The notes below the pieces were generated by a model that was not told where the DNA came from, did not search any database, and worked only from the letters and a program-made list of their open reading frames with translations. From Icerya purchasi (Eukaryota > Arthropoda > Insecta > Hemiptera > Monophlebidae): a DNA stretch of 64,000 nucleotides. The position numbers were made by a program, and so were the translations under genes. The stretch lies in assembly GCA_039619475.1 (NCBI GenBank), contig CM077115.1:157393774-157457773 (forward strand). Direction: 5' to 3'. Shown piece by piece: positions 1 through 13,179 of the stretch; the stretch's first letter is position 1; the number at the start of each line of letters is the position of its first letter.

Positions 1-154
1 TTTCATAGTATATTGTACTACAAAATAAACTTTAATCGACTGAAATATAATTAAAAGTAAAATCAGTTTTATATTCAATGCCTTATTTTTTTTTTTTTTT
101 TGTTAGAGAAACGTTCTTATTTTATTAAGTGTACTTTTTTGTGTTTAATATCAG

Positions 155-3100
155 GATGGCATTAGAAAGGGAATTGGAGAAAACTGGTGGTTTGCAACTA
201 GCAAACTTAACTTTCGATTCATCGGGTTATTTTATTTTATATCCAACAATGTTGGGAGTGAAAATTGTTAACTTGTATAATAATAAGCTTGCCAATATTG
301 TCGGAAAACCGGAAAATATACGAATTTTAAATATCGGTATGTTTCAGGTTAGTATAAGTAATATTTTAAGCTAAGTAAAATTACGATACTGTAGATTTCA
401 AATAAAATAAGTTTTCTTAATTCCACAAAAAAGTAACGAATCAATAGGAATGCTTAAAACTTTGAAATTGGTATACTATCTGTTTTAGAATATTTGGTAC
501 GGCATGTGATTTAGAATTTACAATTTAACGAACATACCCAAGACTTCTAATAATTTGTCCGCATTCAAAGAATGAAAAAATAAAAACCAATTTCTATTCA
601 CAAACTAAATATTTTTGCACTTATGACCAGTTTTGCCTCGGAACCTTTCATTCCTTCCTGTTCCGTAAGCTTATTTGATATTGAAGGACACTTTCATACA
701 TAAAAAAGTGTTCATTATCAATTATTGTCTGCATTTCTTTTTGTTTTTATTCAATTTTCATTAGAAAGGAATAACATACCGTTTTAAGAAAAAGTAAAAA
801 AAAAGCATTATTTTCCTTATAAATTCGTGGCTATATTAACTGATTCTTCCACAAAAACCCCGTATTAATTTCCAAGCCTTAAGTTGTATCATTAAGAGCG
901 TTGATTTTTTCCCGCCTATTCATATAAAAAATGAAATAAAAATACTCTATACAAATTTCAAAAATAGCCATTAGGTAGATGGAATATTTTATATCGAAAA
1001 TCTTTAATCGGTAACAGGGCTTCGCGTTAGTCTTTATCAGTCTAGTTTTCTGTGCTTCCTACGGAGTTACAAGCTTGCAATGTTATCGCAGTTCCACCAC
1101 ATAATAATTTATACAGATTTTCAGCTATCGAAACTATTTTTTATTTATAACATTTTCCGCACACACGTATTGTTTCTATTTATAAAACAAATTCATCATG
1201 TAGCCGCGAATTGAAAAAATGTATTAGATTTTCGGTCACTCGAAAATAACTGGCCAACGAGTCAATCGATAAAGCAACTAAAAAAAGTAATTTTCTTTTA
1301 AAAAAATAAAGAAAAAAGATTTTTTTTTTATTCCTACCCTGGGCGCGCCAACGGCCTTGACCCAACATCATGAAAAATTAAGAGATAGAACTAAATAGCC
1401 AGGCGGTCAGAAATGGAAAAAACAAAGGACAGCAGCAACGGAATAACTGAAGGCATTGGGAAGGATATAGGTAGCGTTAAAGGAAGCAGGGGTAGAACAT
1501 TCGAAAAGGATATGATTTGAATCACAAATACAAGGAGGTGAAGAGAGCAGAAAGGAGAAACAGCTAAAGAAAAACAAAAGGGAAAAGGAGAGAGTAGAGA
1601 ATGATTGATTCTGAGCCTAATTAAGGAAACAACCGTGGAAGGACGACAAACAGGAATAGAATGAAACCAAGGCAGGAAAAACCGGTTGAATAAGACGGCA
1701 GTATGAATATAATGATTAGAGAATAAATATGGATATACATGTCCAACAAAAGTCTGGAATGATTAAAGCGTGATAGGGAAAGAATGTCTGAAGAAGGGAA
1801 AGAGTCGAGGAAAGGAAAGTAAAAAGGTATTCCGTATTAACTAAATGAATCTCTATCAGACAAACTGCTAATTACAAAGTTCAAAGCTAAAAAAAAATCT
1901 GCTTCAGTAAAACCAACTCGCAAATATGGAATGGCTCTTTTTGTTCGTGCGTCTTAGCTACATGTCCTTAAGAGAATTATTTCATCTTCATTCTTAAATG
2001 ACCTTTACACAATTAATTTGACACACATTTTCTCTTGCTGTATATCTTATTAAGAATTACGCAATAATACAAACATTTCATCTTCGTCGAATAAAGTTTA
2101 CGAACTAATATCAACCACTGTGTTTGCCTTGATTCGGTGACTGTAAAGTTATTTATGTACAAGATACGTGTCTTTGTCTTGTTCTGCGCATAGTATACGA
2201 ACCAAAGATAACCATTTATTCCGTTCCTAGTTGATTTTATTTTTCCATAATCTTTTTACGATACCTAATTTTTATTATAAAACATTTTACTATTATTGAT
2301 TCGTCTCTTTTTTGTTTTTCTTTGTAAATTCTATATACCCATTAACGTTTACTATAGTTTGATTTTAAATGTTAGAAAAGCTGACTTTTATATGGCGGAA
2401 AAAACATTCGGAACGTGAATATTTCTTCTTCGGCAAATATTTACTTTTCTGCAGTTTGACATTTAATTTTATCTATTTACGCTGACGTATGTTGATAATT
2501 GTACTTTATGTATGTTGAATTGAACTGATTTAATTCTATGTATGTACAAAAAAAGCAAACATATTAGTCTTAATTCTACATACTGATATATGTGTAATAT
2601 AAATGAAATAAATGCGAGTGTTTACCTTTTTAAAGGGGTGCATTACGAAATCAAAGGCAGCAATAACTATGGAATTGGAGGCATCGGAAAATCCGACAAT
2701 GGAATCTGTACCGCCTGATCCAACACTTTTCTGTACGGCTTTTAAAAAAAATCGATTTTATCTGTTTACAAGGTAAGCTACATTTAGAACGATCTCGTGT
2801 AAATAAACTGTTACAGAAATTAGACATCAGCTAAGAGTAATGAAATTTCTGATAAATTAATTCATTCTTGAAAAAACTGAACAGTTTTTGCCTTTACAGT
2901 ATAGTAATAAAATTAAAAATGTTTCATCGCACATTCAAAAGAGTCTTCTTTATTCAGAAAATATTAAAAAACGTACTTCAAAAAAGTACCATTTTAACTG
3001 AACTTTTGTAATTCACCTATATGCGCACTGTTGAAAACTTTGTAACGTAATGCAGTAAAATTAAAGGTAGAGTCTCATTGATACGATTTTTATAGTGTAA

Positions 3101-6100
3101 ATTATTTGACTTAAATGCATCATAGTGTTTCATCTGAGGACAGGTTTTTGTCAATGAAAAATGCAAAGAAACAAAAAAGAAAAAGCGGGAAATCATTTTA
3201 AAAAAATAATGCAATAATTCTCGGTACGCATATAAAGTAAATGTTTTTTTATTTATACGCCGGGGCTGCTGTAAGAATTCTGTATCATAATTGAGCTTTA
3301 AAGTGTAGTCCCCTTTAATTTTGTTTTTCATTCATTGCTACATTTTAATCGAAACTTAATTCAATTGTGAAACACCATTGCGATCTTTTCTTCAATCCTG
3401 TCTTTCTATTATTGAAGAACTGAACCGTTTTATTTTTATATTACACCTACGAATCACCACAAATAGTACAATAAACAAACGCTAACAGAAAAATGGAAAA
3501 TTTTAAAATTCACTTTATGGCAACTAGAAAAAATTTCATCGGATTATTTATTTTAATTTAAAACTATTAATGAACTTCTGTTTCTAGCTTTCTTACTGAG
3601 AGTTTAATTTGCTAAAATTACTAGTGCGCGTCTCATATCTATGCCCTTTTCTGGGCACTTATAACGGTTCAGTGCCGTTTTTTTATTTATTCGACATTTA
3701 TGAACACGGCTTGCTGCCTCCTCTGATCCTCTAATCTTGAGAACCAGGAGTTTATTTTAAACTTTGCGTTATGCTACTTCATCTGTCAAGCTTTATTCTG
3801 CAAATTACTCTATATCAATTTTTTAATTTTTTTTTTTTGTTGTTTCTAATTTACGTTTTTAACAACGAGCTACGAAATTTATTTGACTAACGACAATGTT
3901 ACGGTCTAGATTGACTCCGAGTCCATACGTGTAATACACATTAATAAACCAAAAGAAAGGAAAAAACAAAAAAAAAAAAAACAGACAAACAAAAACGACC
4001 AGCTCACGATAACATTCTCTCGTGCGCCCTAAAACAACTTGGTTCATCTGTTTGCTACGCATAGGAATCGCGCGGGAGAAATCATTTTTTATTACTACTT
4101 TTATATTTAATCCTGCCAAACAGGAAAAATTTTAATTTATTACTTTATTTCTGACCTTACACGGATTCCTAAATCATACTGGAAAATAACTCGATAATTA
4201 TTCAATCTATTGTAGCTGATTTGTTTTATATTTGTTGTCATAGATTAGTATGATAAAAGAGTGTACAAATCACTATGAAAGTCTAAAAGAAATCGCTTAA
4301 AAACCGGGCTTGCAAAAACAAAATGACAAAATGACAAAACTTCATATAATAATATAAAATTATTAAATAATCAAAGGAAAAAAATTTATAACTTTAAAAT
4401 ACAACTGACCCTCAACGATAAAATTCACAAAAGCACTGCCGACAAAATAATACCCCCGTTAGGAAATGAATATAAAAATACCTGGCTAATAACGCTAAGC
4501 TTGATGATAAAAAACACAATTTTTCCCTCTTTTTCTAATCAGAGAAAAGAAAACTTAGAACATACTCTTTAACATTCCGCAATTCTCTTCCAGAGGATTA
4601 TCCCGCAAAAAAAAACCTATATGACTGTACGCTCTCGGCTTTATTACGCAAAATTATTACGTCGTTAAAGTATCAAAAAGACCTATACTGAAACAATATG
4701 ACCGCATCTCTACACTTAAGTAGCGTCCACAATGTCTCAGCGATCATCCGTAACTTATGTGTTAATCAGTGATGTATTACAAACGATGCCGAAACAACAT
4801 GGCCACAACCACAATCAAGTAAAACCCACATCGCCTCATAGTGTTATTTATAACTGAAGAATTAAATAATTGACATATGTATACGAGACACTGTAGCTCG
4901 AGCACCAGCCAATATAAAAAAAAACCGAATAAGGTATTTCTTGAAAGGTAAAGTTTTCGTCTCTCGACAAAAGCAAAAAGCGGGAAATGACACTAAAAGA
5001 ATTATTTAAGGAAGTAGCTATTTAGACAAGGAAAATATACACATGTGTCGCAAAGGTGACGTATACTCCCGTAAAGTTTGTTGTTTTTTTTGTACATTAT
5101 TAAAATTTCGTATGTGATCTCTTGAACAAACATCTGGACAAAAATCTTGAAAATTTATCAAATTAAGTTTTATTTATATTATTACACGTGTAAGTATTTT
5201 ACGGTTTAAATTCCTAACCAATTTATTTTAGGCCGGTCACAAATCTACCACATTTGGCATCCCTAATATTTTATTATCATTTAAAAACCTCAGCGCGTTC
5301 CCACGAAAATATCCTTTCAATACGTGATATATAAAAAAAAAGAATATTTAGTCGGAAAAAAAGTCTATAACCGAAATTTTTATATTTCATGTTATTACCC
5401 TTATCGAATTTTGCCGATATTTCCACCGCCGGAAATGTTTGCGGGTACAATGCCCCCACCTAATAGCATTTCTCCAGATAGCATAATCCATCCCTTCAAT
5501 AACTAACTTATTATTTCTATAAGCTCGATAGAGTCCTGTTATTATCATTATTCTGCCTATTCTTCTCCTCGGCATTATTCCGATTGTTGTCATTACTCCC
5601 ATTTTTCTTCTTCTTACTAATATTATTTTTCCGATTTCTATCCGTCTTCTCCTTTTTATAAGTATTCTTTTTCTTATTGTTTTTATTATTATTATTACCA
5701 TTCCGCTTTCTCTTCTTCTTCTTTTTAACCTCGTTTTTGTGATCCACTTAACATTTTCAGGTCTTAAATATGTACCGTAGTAATTAAGCGACTGAAGTTT
5801 ATCATATATCTTCACTATATCTTATTCCACTTAACTTCTAGTCCATGAATTTACGTTTATTGCGTTTATTTGGATTATTTTCAGTATTTTCTGTGCCATG
5901 TTTTTGGTTTCGGTTTTAATATTTTCTAACGTAAATTATTTTTAAATTAAAAATTAAAACGTGCCAAATAATTTCTGTTTAATAAAGATTTTATATTGTT
6001 CAATAAAGTGTTAATACAGAAATGGAAGAAAATAATTTTAACCTAAATATTTTCTAACGTATTCCTCCAATGTTTCCGTTTTAGTTATTTTAAGTCTGAA

Positions 6101-9100
6101 GTGTTTATTTTGGTGGTGGTTAATTTACCTATATTTTTATTTGCGTATTTCTTTAATATGCTGATCTTATTACTATTAGTTTCTTTAGTGGTTGTTTTTG
6201 TATTTTCTTTTATTGTTCGGTTTAAAATTCTCTACTCTCCTCTAACCGTTTCATCCATATCTTCTAATTTCTTTTCTAATCGTTTATTATTTTTATCGAT
6301 CTTTTTATTTAATTTTTCCATATTCCTATCCATCTTATTATTAGACTTTCCAGTTTATTTTGTAGGATTTTTTATACAATCCAATTTATTTTGCAAGATT
6401 TTATGATCACTTTTTAATTCATCAACATCACATCTAATTTATTACGTATTTTTCGCACTAATTTCCGATTCATCTGTTTTATCAGCTCTGCCAACGACAT
6501 CACGTGTTCTTGTCTCTGTGCTGCACTATCTGCGACAATCCCTTCTGCCTCTTCCGTTTCTGACATCGATTCGATTTCGTTAAACATAGACGAAGATCTT
6601 AAATCCTCGTCCATGTTATAGACAGGCTGACTTCGTTTTACGTGACAATAATTTTAACGCACAAAATAATTATATCAGCTGCGAATACAACAAATGAAAA
6701 TTTAAAAAAAAGTAAATGATAAATATCAATAATACGAAAATGTGGGCATTAAACAACGATATCAAAACTGACTTAAGTGATCTTGATATTTTTCTTCTTC
6801 CGGGTTTTCCCTTCGTGCCCCCCCCCCCCTATCCCCCTCTAGTTCGGGTCGCCAATTGATTAGTTTTACTTTTTTGGAGGATTACTCTGAGACTTAATTT
6901 GAGTTCGGGATCCGGAATCGCCAAAAACAACTAAAAAAAATATGAATAACTTAACTTTTTAGAAAACATGAATTTAATAAAAAAAAAAAAAACAAGTACA
7001 TTGTAATGTTGTTTTCGAGCGAGCAAAGTGGTCGTTGTGCTTATAGCACGTCAATAATACACTATTTTCCACTAGCAGATATGTAATAATATCATACAAA
7101 GTAAATAATATGTAACATTTCGTCGTTATTTTTATTGCTTATACATGTATGTACTGCGATAAAAAATAAATAAATAAATAATAACAGTCAGGCTTTTCGT
7201 TGTTTAAATGCCGCAAATTATTTTATTTATTTCATATTTTAGGAGAGAACCTGATAATAAAAATCCGGAAATTGACAGAGACGTATTCAATGAAAAACCT
7301 TCTAAGGAAGATATCATTTCTGCTACCGAACCATCTGGTATTCTGTTTAATTTTGATAACTTTTTTTTTTCAATTTTTCTTTTTATTTAAAAAAAATCCA
7401 TTATGAAGAAATTTTCGTATTTCTGTTTTGAAAAATGTTAGTTTGTCCTTTTGTATTTTATATGAAACTTATTTCCTTATCTAAGAAGAAGAAAATAAAA
7501 TGTAGTACGGTACCTAATGATTAATATTAGAATAAAAATACATGTTGCAAATTTGTTCTCCTTGGTGAAAATAATAGGATGTCTGTCTTGTTGTAATGAG
7601 TGATCGAAATTCGGGTAATTTACGTTATAGTTAAATAAAAAATTTAGTTAAAAATCTCCTTTATAGTAAATTTTTTTAATATCCTGAAATTTTATTTTTG
7701 TTTAAATTCGTATCTTAAAATGTATCAGACCATGATGTAGAAGATAAATAAATACATACGTTTATAGATTAATATTGATTCTAATTTCAGTAATATATTT
7801 TAATGCGCAGCATCTAATTTCATGTTGTTCGGAAATTTGTCTTTTTGAACTTTTCATTCTTAAATTTAATCTAAAATTTGATGACTAATCGTGTAATTTA
7901 AAATTTTTCTTTTACAATGCGTCCGTAATATTGAATAAGTGTTTAATTTGTTCAAGTATTGTTTAAGGTGTGCAACGGCTGTACGATAGTGCGATCATTC
8001 ACACAACAATGGGTGACATTCACGTGAAGTTGTTTAAAGAATGCCCCAAAACCGTTGAAAATTTTTGCGTTCACAGTAAAAATAACTACTACAACAATCA
8101 TATATTTCATAGAGTTATTAAAGGATTTATGATACAGACTGGTGATCCAACGGGTAAGTTTTAAAAATGTAATCTAAAATGTATTGTAATTTTGTATACA
8201 CAACAATTATTCCAGGAAGCAACACCTCCTACATATATAATAGAAAAAGACAAAAAGATAGAGAAATAAATTAAAATACTAATTTCGACTTGATTTCTTT
8301 TTTAAATGAAACAACTATTTCGTAAAACTTAGTTGTTTAATTTCGGCAAATAATAACAACAATTTTTATACTCTATACTTGCCATTTGAACAACATGATT
8401 TCAGGAACTGGTAGCGGTGGTGAATCGATATGGGGAGGTGAATTTAAAGACGAATTTCATCCAAATTTACGTCACGATCGACCGTATACGTTAAGTATGG
8501 CAAATGCCGGACCAAACTCAAATGGAAGTCAATTCTTCATTACCGTAATACCTACAGTAAGTGCTCCAATGGCGCAATTTCAGTATTTTTAATTAAAATT
8601 TTTCAAAATAAGACCTACTGTTTCATGCAATTTATTTTTTCATTAAATTCAAAGGCTCTTTTTCGCGTTTTGTTCGCAATGTAATAATTTTCTGTCTATA
8701 ATTAAATTCATATTGCATTTTTTTTTTTTTTTTTTATATCACTACATAATTAGCAGATTTCTTCCTGGTTGCCATTAAACTTTTAACATTTACTTTTTCA
8801 GGGATTTCAAATTAATTGATAAAGAAGGTATTTTGTTGTTTTTTTCAAAAATAGTCCTATTTTTGAAGAATCGTTTTTAAATACAATAGATTTAAAGAAA
8901 TAAACCACCGATTTATATACTGAAAAAATATTTATACCGCGCATTTACAATAACACAATAAACATTAATTATATTTAACAAAAAAGTAAGCGCTTGCTGT
9001 ACTCTTAAAATCCACTTTTTCAGCAATAATAAAATTGTTAACAACTTTCTGATTAAATAACAAAGAGAATAACTATCTTTTTGTTGAAATATATTAAAAA

Positions 9101-9371
9101 AAAAAAAAAAAATTCTTTTTCCATCTGTAACAATTTTAATTTTTCGGAAAATCATATGATAAATAGAACTTTAACATTTGACTTCATTAAAATTGACGCT
9201 CTTCTTCTACGATTTGTTTTGGTTTAGCCGTGGTTGGATAATAAACATACGGTATTCGGTCGAGTCACAAAAGGAATAGAAGTGGTACAAAATATTAGTA
9301 ACGTTAAAACAAATCCGAAAACAGATGTTCCTTATGATGACGTACAAATTGTGAATATATCGCTTAAATGA
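155..9371 (+). CDS. PPWD1: PPWD1, spliceosome-associated cyclophilin with WD repeats (3' part; 5' exons lie left of the window)
   Basis: Peptidyl-prolyl cis-trans isomerase of the nucleus, found in spliceosomal C complexes. Six exons are visible with GT-AG borders and consistent phases: 155-347, 2636-2772, 7243-7337, 7968-8153, 8405-8556, 9228-9371 (stop TGA 9369-9371). Exon 1 encodes the end of the WD40 region ([18 protein letters not shown]). Exons 2-3 encode the linker ([18 protein letters not shown]). Exons 4-6 encode the cyclophilin domain. Residues of the cyclophilin active site are present: the Arg of [11 protein letters not shown], the Phe/Gln of the same motif, QFFITV, and the Trp and His of [13 protein letters not shown]. 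The fit to vertebrate PPWD1 is collinear with no break. The N-terminal WD repeats must be upstream. An AATAAA follows the stop by five bases. The large intron 2773-7242 has trapped an LTR-element relic on the other strand. Confidence 0.95.
348..2635 (+). other. PPWD1 intron with a purine-rich block
   Basis: No coding exon, RNA gene or recognisable element seen. From about 1375 to 1835 the + strand becomes strongly purine-rich (long runs of A and G, few C/T) and differs from the AT-rich surroundings. The same bias occurs in the LTR-type relic at 22.8-24.5 kb, so the block may be old retroelement debris, but no open frame supports this. Confidence 0.4.
2773..5386 (+). other. PPWD1 intron, no feature recognised
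   Basis: AT-rich intron sequence. Short open frames on both strands (for example 3017-3331 and 3859-4119 on the minus strand) have no family resemblance and consist largely of low-complexity residues. I see no RNA gene or repeat boundary here. Confidence 0.4.
5387..6614 (-). pseudogene. Degenerate gag-like gene of an LTR retrotransposon
   Basis: On the minus strand a 66-codon frame (6614-6414) begins [17 protein letters not shown] and is acidic. After a stop, the same strand continues with charged, coiled-coil-like peptides ([19 protein letters not shown], then [12 protein letters not shown]) to about 6200, interrupted by stops. It then runs into a Lys/Asn-rich low-complexity tract (5747-5517). 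An acidic start, coiled coil and K/N linker resemble the first part of Gag in some insect Ty3/gypsy elements and the similar peptide at 21655. No capsid major homology region, zinc knuckle or pol motif was found. It sits antisense inside the PPWD1 intron. The gag assignment is inference. Confidence 0.45.
6841..6927 (-). repeat. Two primer-binding-site-like motifs upstream of the gag relic
   Basis: On the minus strand, TTTTTGGCGATTCC...CCGAACTC (6927-6901) and AATTGGCGACCCGAACT (6857-6841) repeat the pattern TTGGCGA...CCGAACT. TGGCGAC-type sequence next to an LTR is common at the tRNA primer site of Ty3/gypsy elements. The motifs lie upstream of the gag-like frame in its reading direction, as expected. 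A run of 11-12 C on the + strand follows at about 6820-6832. No second LTR was found. Confidence 0.35.
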
Positions 9372-9376
9372 TTGTT

Positions 9377-9382
9377 AATAAA
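9377..9382 (+). promoter_or_regulatory. Polyadenylation signal of PPWD1
   Basis: AATAAA starts five bases after the PPWD1 stop codon. Further AATAAA-like hexamers follow in the AT-rich flank, so the true cleavage site cannot be fixed from sequence. Confidence 0.5.
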
Positions 9383-9842
9383 TTAGCTATTTACTGGTAT
9401 TTTGTTTATAAATATTTATTATTTCTTATATAATTGATGAAAAATATTTTTTACGAAGAAAATTATTAATTTTTCTAAATGAATAAAAAAACCTTTTTTA
9501 CTGTAATGTTTATGTATTATGTTTAACAATTAATTAAGATAACAATTTGATCTAGTTTACTGGTTTTCAAAGCAGGCGGTAATCCAGCACTCTCATCGGG
9601 GGGACTGAAAAGGTTCATGAGGGAAGATAGAGTGGTATAAGTACAAAAAAATATATTAGACCATTTTGAAAAATTTTAATGTATTAACAGGAGCCGAATC
9701 CTGATTTTTTTTCCCAGCTACTTTTTGTTGGAATGGAATTAACTGAACATACAATCGCACGCACTACTACACAAACTAAACCAAATTAGAAGCCACTTCT
9801 TTTTTTTTTTTTTTTTTTAAATCTTAAAAAATAAAACAAGTT
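9383..9842. other. Intergenic, no feature recognised
   Basis: AT-rich sequence with a GC-richer patch near 9575-9640 and a poly-T run at 9800-9818. I cannot assign either to a known element. Confidence 0.4.
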
Positions 9843-10810
9843 CAGTCAAGCATGATGTTTCATGCGCTGAGGATTCCGTATGTTAAGTATCAACATAACT
9901 ATAATTTACATTTACATAATACTAAAGTCAAAACAAAGAAATCTGATTTTTCGCGCTGTAAAACGGAAGAAACACCAATATTTCACCAACACGACACAAC
10001 ATATGTACGGGAAAAAAATATTTTTTTCAAAAATTTTGAATTTTCGGCGCCCCGAAGGTCTAATTTTAATGCTGGAAACCGGATGTTTCAAACTAAAGAA
10101 ATATACAAGACTGCGTATATCTTTTTAAGCTTGTTCAAAACTTTTAACTATAATACTCGCGTTGCAAAGGGATGCTACACGTATTTTTTGCGCTTTTTTG
10201 AACTTTCCGACAACTTCGGAAGTTTCGTTTAGAAAATAAAATACTATTTCGTTCTCGATAAATATCGATCTTTTCAACGATATATCGCATGCTCAGGGGG
10301 GAAAAGATATTTTTTTCAAAACTTTCGAGCTTTAGGCGCCCTGGGAGTCTTAATATAAAGTTGTAAGCTCGGCTATAATTTTCCTATATAGCGGTCCTTT
10401 ATGTATAAGTTTGAAATATGTTTTGGTTTTCTCTAGTTTTTTGCCTGTTTTTAGGCCCAAAGATAATTTTTTAACCATAATTTTTTTGCTTTTATGAAAG
10501 AACTTTTACGTTTTGTTTTATATTTTGAATTTCATTTTTATAGGTTTATCTAGTGATGAGTTATGAATGTTTAAGGGTGATTTTTGAAGACGTTTTATGT
10601 TCCATAGTATATATTCTTAACGGTTTTTTGGGGGTTTTTTGGCGCCCGGGTTAATTGAAGTTATAGATATGGTTTTAAAGAGAATTTTAATTGTAATTTA
10701 TGTTCCAAATTTGAAGTTTTTAAGTTAAACCATTCGTGAGTTATTGATTTTTATTTGATATTTTTTGAACCATCTTATTAGGATTCCGTACATTATATGT
10801 GTACAGAATC
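9843..10810 (-). repeat. Satellite-derived tandem units (about 290 bp)
   Basis: A conserved block containing a GGCGCC...GGTCT/GAGTCT core recurs at about 10020-10065 and 10311-10350, a spacing near 290 bp. It is the reverse complement of the blocks at 42182, 42464 and 42739. The array opens with a motif around TGAGGATTCCGTATGTTAA (9868) that also flanks the copies at 25.5 and 42.8 kb. The second unit decays toward 10.8 kb, where GGATTCCGTACATTATATG recurs. Open frames here (9852-10232) are incidental. Confidence 0.65.
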
Positions 10811-11539
10811 TTAAAAATAAATTTATGTAAATAGCAAAAAGGAATAAAACAAATTAAATCAAAAAATAAATAAATAACGGGGATTATGAAATGCAGCGGC
10901 TTCATCTTATAATTTAAAAAAAATATATATGAAAAACATTATTTAAAGGAATATTAAGTTTTCTATTTCAAGGTGAAATCAATAGGTTTGCTCACAATTA
11001 AAAACTTTTCTAAATTACCGATTTTATAACCATTGGTTTGCTGTGCAACCGCTTCTGTGCCGCTTTTCGTTTGTCACAGCCGACGAATTTTCGCTAAGCG
11101 TATTTATAAATTAGGCATATGAACTTAATTTCACTGTGATAAAATAACGGTAACATATTCACAGTTTCGCAGCGAAGAATGTGCAGCGTACAACGCGCTT
11201 CTAGCTCGCTCAGAGTAACGAAGTATCTGGTTCTTAAACTCTTCGATCAGTTTGCCTGTGTATAGCTAGGTTGATCTCTGCTGCCAGAGAAGTATCAGAT
11301 TTCTTTCTTTTTCAATTCGTTTTGATACTTCGCCACATGAGTAGAGATTCCGGGAATTTTGCACAGATATGCTTTTGTAATTAATGAACTTCCGAGATTG
11401 CCTCTTTTTAACTAACACGCATTAGGCTTTTTTTATAGAACTTAAGTTGTGCGAAAGAAAAGAAAAGAAAAAATTTTACAACTAAAAAAATAAATATATA
11501 AACAAATGAAAAAATTAATTTGGACTAGAAATTAAAAAA

Positions 11540-11563
11540 AATATATATATATATATATATATA
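11540..11563. repeat. (AT)n microsatellite
   Basis: Uninterrupted alternating A and T of about 24 bases following a short A run. Confidence 0.9.
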
Positions 11564-12788
11564 CAATACAAGGGGAAAAAGTGTAGTTTGCCAATGCGAG
11601 TACTCTTTTAACGGCTGCAAAGCAATGGAATTAAAGCTATGGCGTATACTCACACTAAGATGTTCAAAAGACGTATCGCCATAGAAACTCCGATATTGTG
11701 GAATAATCCAGTTTGAAAGCAATCTGAAATCTGCTCATTTAAATGACCTCCATTCTGACTTGGATTGAAAGTTTCAACATATTTTAAAACGAACATATCT
11801 AGTTGAATTTTGAGACAGCTCCCCTCAAAAAACCTCCGCGGTTGCAAGAATTAATAGAATTAACAACTAATGAAGTACTGAAATCTAAATTTTGAGACAG
11901 TTATCAACAGTTCTGATTACAGGAACAAATATCAGTACTCTATCCCGTATTATGCGTTATAGTACAATAGTCATTAATAAAATTTCCTTCAAAGTATATA
12001 GTGGAATGTGGATTTAGTTTAATTTCAACGCTATGACCAAAAAAGAGAAGTCGACTGCAAATACTGACCTAAAATTACTGATAATAGAAATTGAATCGAA
12101 AATTTGAAGATTAACACTGATACGAATAGGGATTTGTGGCGTGACCTTTTGCACTAATACCTGTAAATAAAATTATCATTGCTGGTCGATGTATATCGAG
12201 ACAGACGGTCAAGCGATTTATCGGGAACTTTAAGATATCATCCGATGAAGTTTAATTTGCACCTATGTGTGTGAAATGATACCGTCACAAATTTCTACAC
12301 ACTATTTAAAAGGGTATATTATACGTGTGTGTGAAAACGGATACTAATGTATAATATTAGAGTGTATGGATAGATAGGCACATCAGCGAAAATGACGGTA
12401 AAAATTATGACATGAGGACGAATGTGTGATCGAGACGTTGTTTATCGTCGTCGTTAAAGTTTGTCTGTCTAGGCTAGTCGCGTTTTACCATTTTTAACAG
12501 ATTGTTATGAAAGCCTAGTCGATCTTTCGAATTCGATTGCGGTTGAGTTAAGCTGGTCGCCGCTATATACCAAAACTTCGTTGTCGATTGTCGCGATTTG
12601 AACGTCGTTTCGCCACAGTATTTCTAACTTCTTTTTTCTGTGATTTATTCTAGTCACAACTGTACTTCGGTTTCTGTCGCCAATTTATGCTAGATTCGCA
12701 GATTTCTTATAAATATAAGTGTTTCCTGATTTTGGGTTTTAATTGAACACACGATGCACGATTGCGTGACATTTCCCAGTCAAGGAGA

Positions 12789-12812
12789 GGTACCGAGGTA
12801 CCGAGGTACCGA
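12789..12812. repeat. Threefold 9-mer tandem repeat
   Basis: GGTACCGAG, GGTACCGAG and GGTACCGAA follow each other directly. Likely a minor slippage repeat. Confidence 0.8.
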
Positions 12813-13179
12813 AGTAAAATCGGTTACGGTTGTTTGCTCTATCTGGTCAGATTCTTTAGTCAGATCCTTATTCTAAGATGAGAACTGGACACTAAATCCA
12901 TAATATTGAGAAGACTTACAAAATTAATTTTTATTGATAGAAATTCATTTCAATATCATTGCATCAAGTTGATCCTTCTCGATAGGATAAGTTTTAATGA
13001 TATTATTTAGAATGAAAATTCTATTTTATTCTGTTTAAATCTATGTTAATTTTATTAAATAAATTGATATTGCTACACACCCTACATGTCTTAATAACAA
13101 ACTCTTTCATGTCATTATTTGCTGCTAAGTAAAAATATAGGTATTTCTGTTTATTTCACTCATTGTTTTTTTTTATGTT

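Larger units (their letters stand above)
10811..13127. other. Intergenic, no gene recognised
   Basis: No coding similarity or RNA gene found. It contains an (AT)n tract at 11540-11563 and a threefold GGTACCGA(G/A) tandem at 12789-12812. A relatively GC-richer block at 11040-11400 with many CG dinucleotides stands out from its surroundings but has no recognisable content. Confidence 0.4.

Noticed and set aside
5277..5815. 142-codon minus frame with runs of Arg and Ile
   Set aside because: An alternative frame of the same low-complexity tract that gives the Lys/Asn peptide; no motif.
6101..6406. 101-codon + strand frame rich in Leu/Phe, looking like membrane segments
   Set aside because: Complement of the Lys/Asn-rich gag-like relic; hydrophobicity is an artefact of the opposite strand.
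9852..10232. 126-codon open frame
   Set aside because: Lies wholly in satellite-derived sequence with no conservation of frame between units.
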